From assembly GCA_937952285.1 (NCBI GenBank), contig CALFZE010000030.1:1-8487 (forward strand): a stretch of 8,487 nucleotides of DNA. The letters run 5' to 3'. The translations under genes and the position numbers were made by a program. The notes below the pieces were generated by a model. It did no database searches and had not been told where the DNA came from. It saw nothing but the letters and a program-made list of their open reading frames with translations. Each line of letters opens with the position of its first letter. The stretch's first letter is position 1. Origin of the DNA: UBA2428 sp002343545 (GTDB taxonomy: Bacteria; Bdellovibrionota; UBA2428). Below are positions 5,825 to 8,487 of the stretch, one piece after another.

Positions 5825-6814
5825 TCAAACCAAGGACTTAACGGCGTCCATTTCCTCTTGGAGTTCCTTGAGGGTGGCCGCGATTTTTTCCTTCGCGAAG
5901 GGGGCGAGTTCCAGGCCTTTGACAACTTCCCACTGACCGTTGCCGCTCGAGCGGATCGGGTAGCTGAACATCGTGCCGGCCGGGATGCCGTAGCTGCCGT
6001 CCGACGCGACCGCAACGGAGAAGAAGTCTCCGCTCGCCGTCGGCGTCATGAGGTTGCGGACCGAGTCGACGACGGCGTTGGCCGCCGAAGCCGCGCTCGA
6101 GAGACCGCGCGCCTTGATGATCGCGGCGCCGCGCTTGCCGACGGTTTCGCAGAAAGCGGTCTTGAGCCAAGCTTCGTCGGTGACGACTTGCGTGGCGACC
6201 TTGCCGTCGATCGTGGCGTTGTAGAAGTCCGGGTACATCGTGGGCGAATGGTTCCCCCAGATGGCGAGCTTCTTGACCGAGGTCACGCCGACGCCGGCCT
6301 TCTGCGCGAGTTGCGTGTAGGCGCGGTTCTGGTCGAGCATCGTCATCGCGAAGAAGTTCTTCTCCGGAATCGTGCCCTTCGCGGCCTTCATGCAGATCCA
6401 CGCGTTCGTGTTGCAGGGGTTGCCCACGACGAGAACCTTGCAGTCCTTCTTGGCGTTCGCGGCCAAGGCTTGGCCTTGCTTGATGAAGATGCCGCCGTTG
6501 ATCTTGAGCAGATCCGCGCGCTCCATGCCGTCCTTGCGGGGGACCGAGCCGACGAGCAGCGCCCAGTCGACGTCCTTGAACGCGACGTTCGGGTCGGAGC
6601 TCATCGTGATCGACTTGAGCAAGGGGAACGCGCAGTCGTCGAGCTCCATCTTGACGCCGTTGAGCGCCGGGAGAGCCGCTTCGAGTTCGAGCAGGCTCAG
6701 CTCGACTTGCGTGTCGGGGCCGAACATCTGGCCCGAGGCGATGCGGAAGAGGAGCGCGTAGCCGATCTGGCCGGCGGCGCCCGTGACGGCGACCTTGACG
6801 CTTTTGTTAGCCAT
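5825..6814 (-). CDS. mdh: NAD-dependent malate dehydrogenase
   Basis: Oxidises (S)-malate to oxaloacetate with NAD+ in the TCA cycle; cytoplasmic. The 329 residues match the usual length of the cytosolic-type bacterial malate dehydrogenases. The nucleotide-binding loop is GAAGQIG (12-18), with an acidic residue at the end of the second strand (LLELE, 41-45) that fits NAD rather than NADP. Substrate-binding arginines appear in VPRKDGMER (R93 and R99) and LDQNR (R164). The catalytic pair is D161 and H189 (IWGNHS). NPCNTNA (132-138) is the family's active-site segment. No key residue is missing. The start lies 11 bases after the ndk stop with only a weak AAGG-like site overlapping that stop, so translation is probably coupled to ndk. 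A strong terminator follows. Confidence 0.97.
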   Translation of the reverse strand: MANKSVKVAVTGAAGQIGYALLFRIASGQMFGPDTQVELSLLELEAALPALNGVKMELDDCAFPLLKSITMSSDPNVAFKDVDWALLVGSVPRKDGMERADLLKINGGIFIKQGQALAANAKKDCKVLVVGNPCNTNAWICMKAAKGTIPEKNFFAMTMLDQNRAYTQLAQKAGVGVTSVKKLAIWGNHSPTMYPDFYNATIDGKVATQVVTDEAWLKTAFCETVGKRGAAIIKARGLSSAASAANAVVDSVRNLMTPTASGDFFSVAVASDGSYGIPAGTMFSYPIRSSGNGQWEVVKGLELAPFAKEKIAATLKELQEEMDAVKSLV

Positions 6815-6825
6815 CGCGCGACGCC

Positions 6826-7263
6826 TTACTTGTTGAGCTTCGAGTTCACGAACTCGTTCGGCTGGAAGAAGTAAGCGAGCTCGCGGGCGGCCGACTCGTG
6901 CGAGTCGCTGCCGTGCACGGAGTTCTCGCCGATCGACTTGGCGAAGTCCTTGCGGATGGTGCCGGGAGCGGCGTTGGCCGGGTTCGTGGCGCCCATGACT
7001 TCGCGGTTACGCGCGACGGCGTTCTCGCCTTCGAGGCACATGAGCATGACCGGGCTACGCGTCATGAAGTCCACGAGCTCGCCGAAGAAGGGGCGACCCT
7101 TGTGCTCGGCGTAGAAGCCTTCGGCCTTTTCGCGCGTCATGTGCACGAGCTTGGCGGCCGCGATGCGGAGGCCGGCCTTTTCGAAGCGGTCGACGATCGC
7201 GCCGATTTGGTTGTCCTCGACGGAGTTCGGCTTGATGATGGAGAAAGTTCTTTCGAGTGCCAT
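6826..7263 (-). CDS. ndk: Nucleoside diphosphate kinase
   Basis: Transfers the gamma-phosphate of ATP to nucleoside diphosphates through a phosphohistidine; cytoplasmic. The 145-residue length is typical. The signature NSVHGSDS (114-121) carries the phospho-accepting H117, and the other conserved active-site residues are visible: K11 (IIKPN), Y51, F59, R87, T93, R104, N114 and E128. The start is well supported by AGGGGGA seven bases upstream (7271-7277). ndk is the first gene of a two-gene unit with mdh, 11 bases apart. A minus-strand TTGAAA lies about 75 bases upstream of the start, but the paired -10 is poor, so no promoter is called. The gene is divergent from the small exported protein at 7482. 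Confidence 0.98.
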   Translation of the reverse strand: MALERTFSIIKPNSVEDNQIGAIVDRFEKAGLRIAAAKLVHMTREKAEGFYAEHKGRPFFGELVDFMTRSPVMLMCLEGENAVARNREVMGATNPANAAPGTIRKDFAKSIGENSVHGSDSHESAARELAYFFQPNEFVNSKLNK

Positions 7264-7400
7264 GGTTGAGTCCCCCTATCTGAAGGTGTGACGGAAATAC
7301 GTTGGCTCCTGGCTACCGAGGCGGGGCACCCCTTTCAAGCCGGGACACGCGAAAGGCGGGCAAAATCACTCGGATCGACCGCGCTCGACGCAACGCATCT

Positions 7401-7429
7401 TTGAGAAGTGGGGGCGAGCGGCCTAGGAT
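7401..7429 (+). promoter_or_regulatory. Sigma-70-type promoter for the small exported protein
   Basis: TTGAGA (5 of 6 to the -35 consensus), a spacer of exactly 17 bases and TAGGAT (4 of 6 to the -10 consensus). Transcription would start near 7436, giving a leader of about 45 bases with the ribosome site at 7468-7474. Prediction from sequence only. Confidence 0.45.
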
Positions 7430-7467
7430 CGCGGTCGAGGCCCCGAATGGCTCGGGTTCTCGACGAC

Positions 7468-7474
7468 GGAGGAG
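7468..7474 (+). promoter_or_regulatory. Ribosome binding site deciding the start at 7482
   Basis: GGAGGAG seven bases before the ATG at 7482. It selects the 128-aa signal-peptide form over a longer frame open from 7302, whose extra 60 residues are arginine-rich and overlap the promoter. Confidence 0.8.
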
Positions 7475-7481
7475 TCTTTCC

Positions 7482-7868
7482 ATGACGCATCTCAAGCTCG
7501 CCCTCTTTTCGGCGCTCACGTTCGGAAGCGCGGTCGCCGTGGCGGCCCCGACCCAGATCGTCGGTCATCGGCTCCTGCGGACGCGACTTCTCTCGCCCGC
7601 CGATCGGAACGGCTTCACCTACTACATGGGCGTCGCCGAGGGGAAAGTCACCTTCACCGGCCCCGGCCCCGTCTTCGTGACGCTCAAGAACGGCACGGGC
7701 CGCTACTCGGCCCCCGTCGATCGTGAAGGGACCTATTCGTTCTTCTTCGAGGTGAATGCGCGCGACGTCGTGGCGGAAGCCTGGATTCCCGGCGAGACGA
7801 CGTCGACCTTGCGCAGCCGGGCGGCGGTCCACCGCTTCGGTCCTGAAGTCGAAACAAATCGCCCTTAA
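7482..7868 (+). CDS. Small exported beta-rich protein of unknown function
   Basis: A 128-aa protein. The signal peptide MTHLKLALFSALTFGSAVAV ends in AA-P, with cleavage likely after residue 22. The mature part of about 106 residues has no cysteine, and alternating strands such as KVTFTGPGPVFVTLKNGTG, then APVDREGTYSFFFEVNARDV and AEAWIPGE. The pattern (T-L-x-NG-T-G, then V-D-R-E-G-T-Y-S-F-F-F) resembles small Ig-like or carboxypeptidase-regulatory-like beta sandwiches, but I cannot assign a family. The start is fixed by GGAGGAG, and a promoter lies at 7401-7429. It converges with the gene ending at 7920 and diverges from ndk. It is probably a periplasmic or surface accessory protein transcribed alone. 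Confidence 0.82.
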   Translation: MTHLKLALFSALTFGSAVAVAAPTQIVGHRLLRTRLLSPADRNGFTYYMGVAEGKVTFTGPGPVFVTLKNGTGRYSAPVDREGTYSFFFEVNARDVVAEAWIPGETTSTLRSRAAVHRFGPEVETNRP

Positions 7869-7881
7869 GTTTTCGGCTACC

Positions 7882-7913
7882 CTTGGGGTGCCCCGGATTC
7901 CGCGGCCCCCAAG
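7882..7913. other. Hairpin between convergent genes, possible weak terminator
   Basis: CTTGGGG (7882-7888) pairs with CCCCAAG (7907-7913), and inner bases 7890-7892 can pair with 7904-7906. It sits in the 51-bp gap between two convergent stop codons, where a bidirectional terminator is expected. Neither side has a U-run, so it differs from the two clear terminators of this window. Confidence 0.35.
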
Positions 7914-7919
7914 AAAGTC

Positions 7920-8487
7920 CTAGCGTCCCCGGCGCCGGCAATCGCGCGCGTTCACGTTGCGCGCGAGCTCTTCCAAGCAGCGCGACGCTTGCTCTTGGAG
8001 GAGCTTACGCATCGATTCCGATTCGGCGCCCACGTTCTTCAGGTTCAAGCGAAGGGTCGACCCCTGCACGCTCGCCGTGACGAGTTCGGTCGAGATATCG
8101 AAGTCCATCCGCAGCTCTAGATTCTCCAAGTTGCGGCGCGAGCGAAGCTCCCCGAGCGGAACGTCGAAGGATCGCAGGAGCCGTTCGGCCCGATCGAGCT
8201 CGGGCGGTCGCACGAGATCGCGGCCCGTCGTGACGGGATCCAACTCGAGCCGAACGCTCGACCACCCGTAGGTGCCCTCTTGGATTCGGAGCGCGAGGCG
8301 CAAACGTTCGTGCTCCTTCTCGAAGGTCTTGATCGGGCTCGGGCGCTTGGTGAAATCGGCCTGGGCGATCAACCAGTCGAAGCCCAAGGAAAGCCAGAGA
8401 CGCGAGCTCAGCGGGGACACCGGCACGAGCGCGACGAAGGGCCCGGGACTTTGGGAGACCCGGATCTCGATCTCGACGTCCGGGGGC
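7920..8487 (-). CDS. Unidentified protein, C-terminal part (truncated by window edge)
   Basis: The last 188 codons of a gene whose start lies beyond the right edge; the frame stays open to the last base. A GTG at 8426 exists, but the frame continues through it, with sensible protein sequence before (PDVEIEIRVSQSPGPFVALV) and after (PVSPLSSRLWLSLGFDWLIA), so it is probably not the start. The visible part looks beta-rich in its first half (RLRLALRIQ, SSVRLELDP), then has a charged helical section (RAERLLRSFDVPLGELRSRR), strands (NLELRMDFDI, STLRLNLKNV) and a basic helical tail with two cysteines (CLEELARNVNARDC). No family is recognised. Its 3' end converges with the small exported gene at 7482-7868. 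Confidence 0.75.
   Translation of the reverse strand, partial: PPDVEIEIRVSQSPGPFVALVPVSPLSSRLWLSLGFDWLIAQADFTKRPSPIKTFEKEHERLRLALRIQEGTYGWSSVRLELDPVTTGRDLVRPPELDRAERLLRSFDVPLGELRSRRNLENLELRMDFDISTELVTASVQGSTLRLNLKNVGAESESMRKLLQEQASRCLEELARNVNARDCRRRGR

Noticed and set aside
5858..6874. A 338-codon plus-strand open frame opposite mdh
   Set aside because: mdh on the minus strand has every catalytic residue. The plus frame is an arginine- and glutamate-rich mirror with no recognisable domain.
7302..7481. Longer start for the small exported protein
   Set aside because: The extra 60 residues are arginine-rich, hide the signal peptide and overlap the promoter; the ribosome site at 7468-7474 points to 7482.

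Overview
This is a GC-rich bacterial window with compact, mostly single-gene transcription units and several genes for exported proteins, so the host is Gram-negative-like. The 329-aa malate dehydrogenase type, a PAS-PAS chemoreceptor and many secreted proteins of unknown function would fit a Bdellovibrionota or deltaproteobacterial-type genome. That placement is inference; no rRNA or other marker in the window settles it. No tRNA, rRNA, CRISPR array, transposase or integrase was seen.

Layout: (1) 1-154, minus: the signal peptide and start of an exported protein, possibly a subtilisin-type protease, cut by the window edge. (2) 368-1518, minus: an exported 362-aa protein whose second half is three copies of a two-cysteine repeat, followed by a strong intrinsic terminator. 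(3) 1664-3978, minus: the wreck of a chemotaxis operon (PAS-PAS chemoreceptor, CheR methyltransferase, double-domain CheW coupling protein), broken by frameshifts and internal deletions. (4) 4216-5730, plus: an exported 504-aa protein of unknown function with a C-x2-C-x3-C cluster. (5) 5742-7263, minus: ndk and mdh as a tight two-gene unit ending in a terminator almost identical to the one at 368-404. (6) 7482-7868, plus: a small exported beta-rich protein with a recognisable promoter. (7) 7920 to the window end, minus: the C-terminal part of an unidentified protein.

Working together: ndk and mdh are ordinary central metabolism (nucleoside triphosphate balance and the TCA cycle). Receptor, CheR and CheW once formed one adaptation and coupling module: a soluble sensor, the enzyme that methylates it, and the scaffold linking it to CheA. 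Their junctions are still visible (an ATGA stop/start overlap between cheR and cheW), but each gene has lost essential parts, so the module cannot work as encoded here. The other genes encode exported proteins of unknown function with no obvious link to one another.

The points most worth a second look are the decay pattern of the chemotaxis operon, the C-x19-C triple-repeat protein, and the two terminators that match at 34 of 36 bases although 5.4 kb apart.
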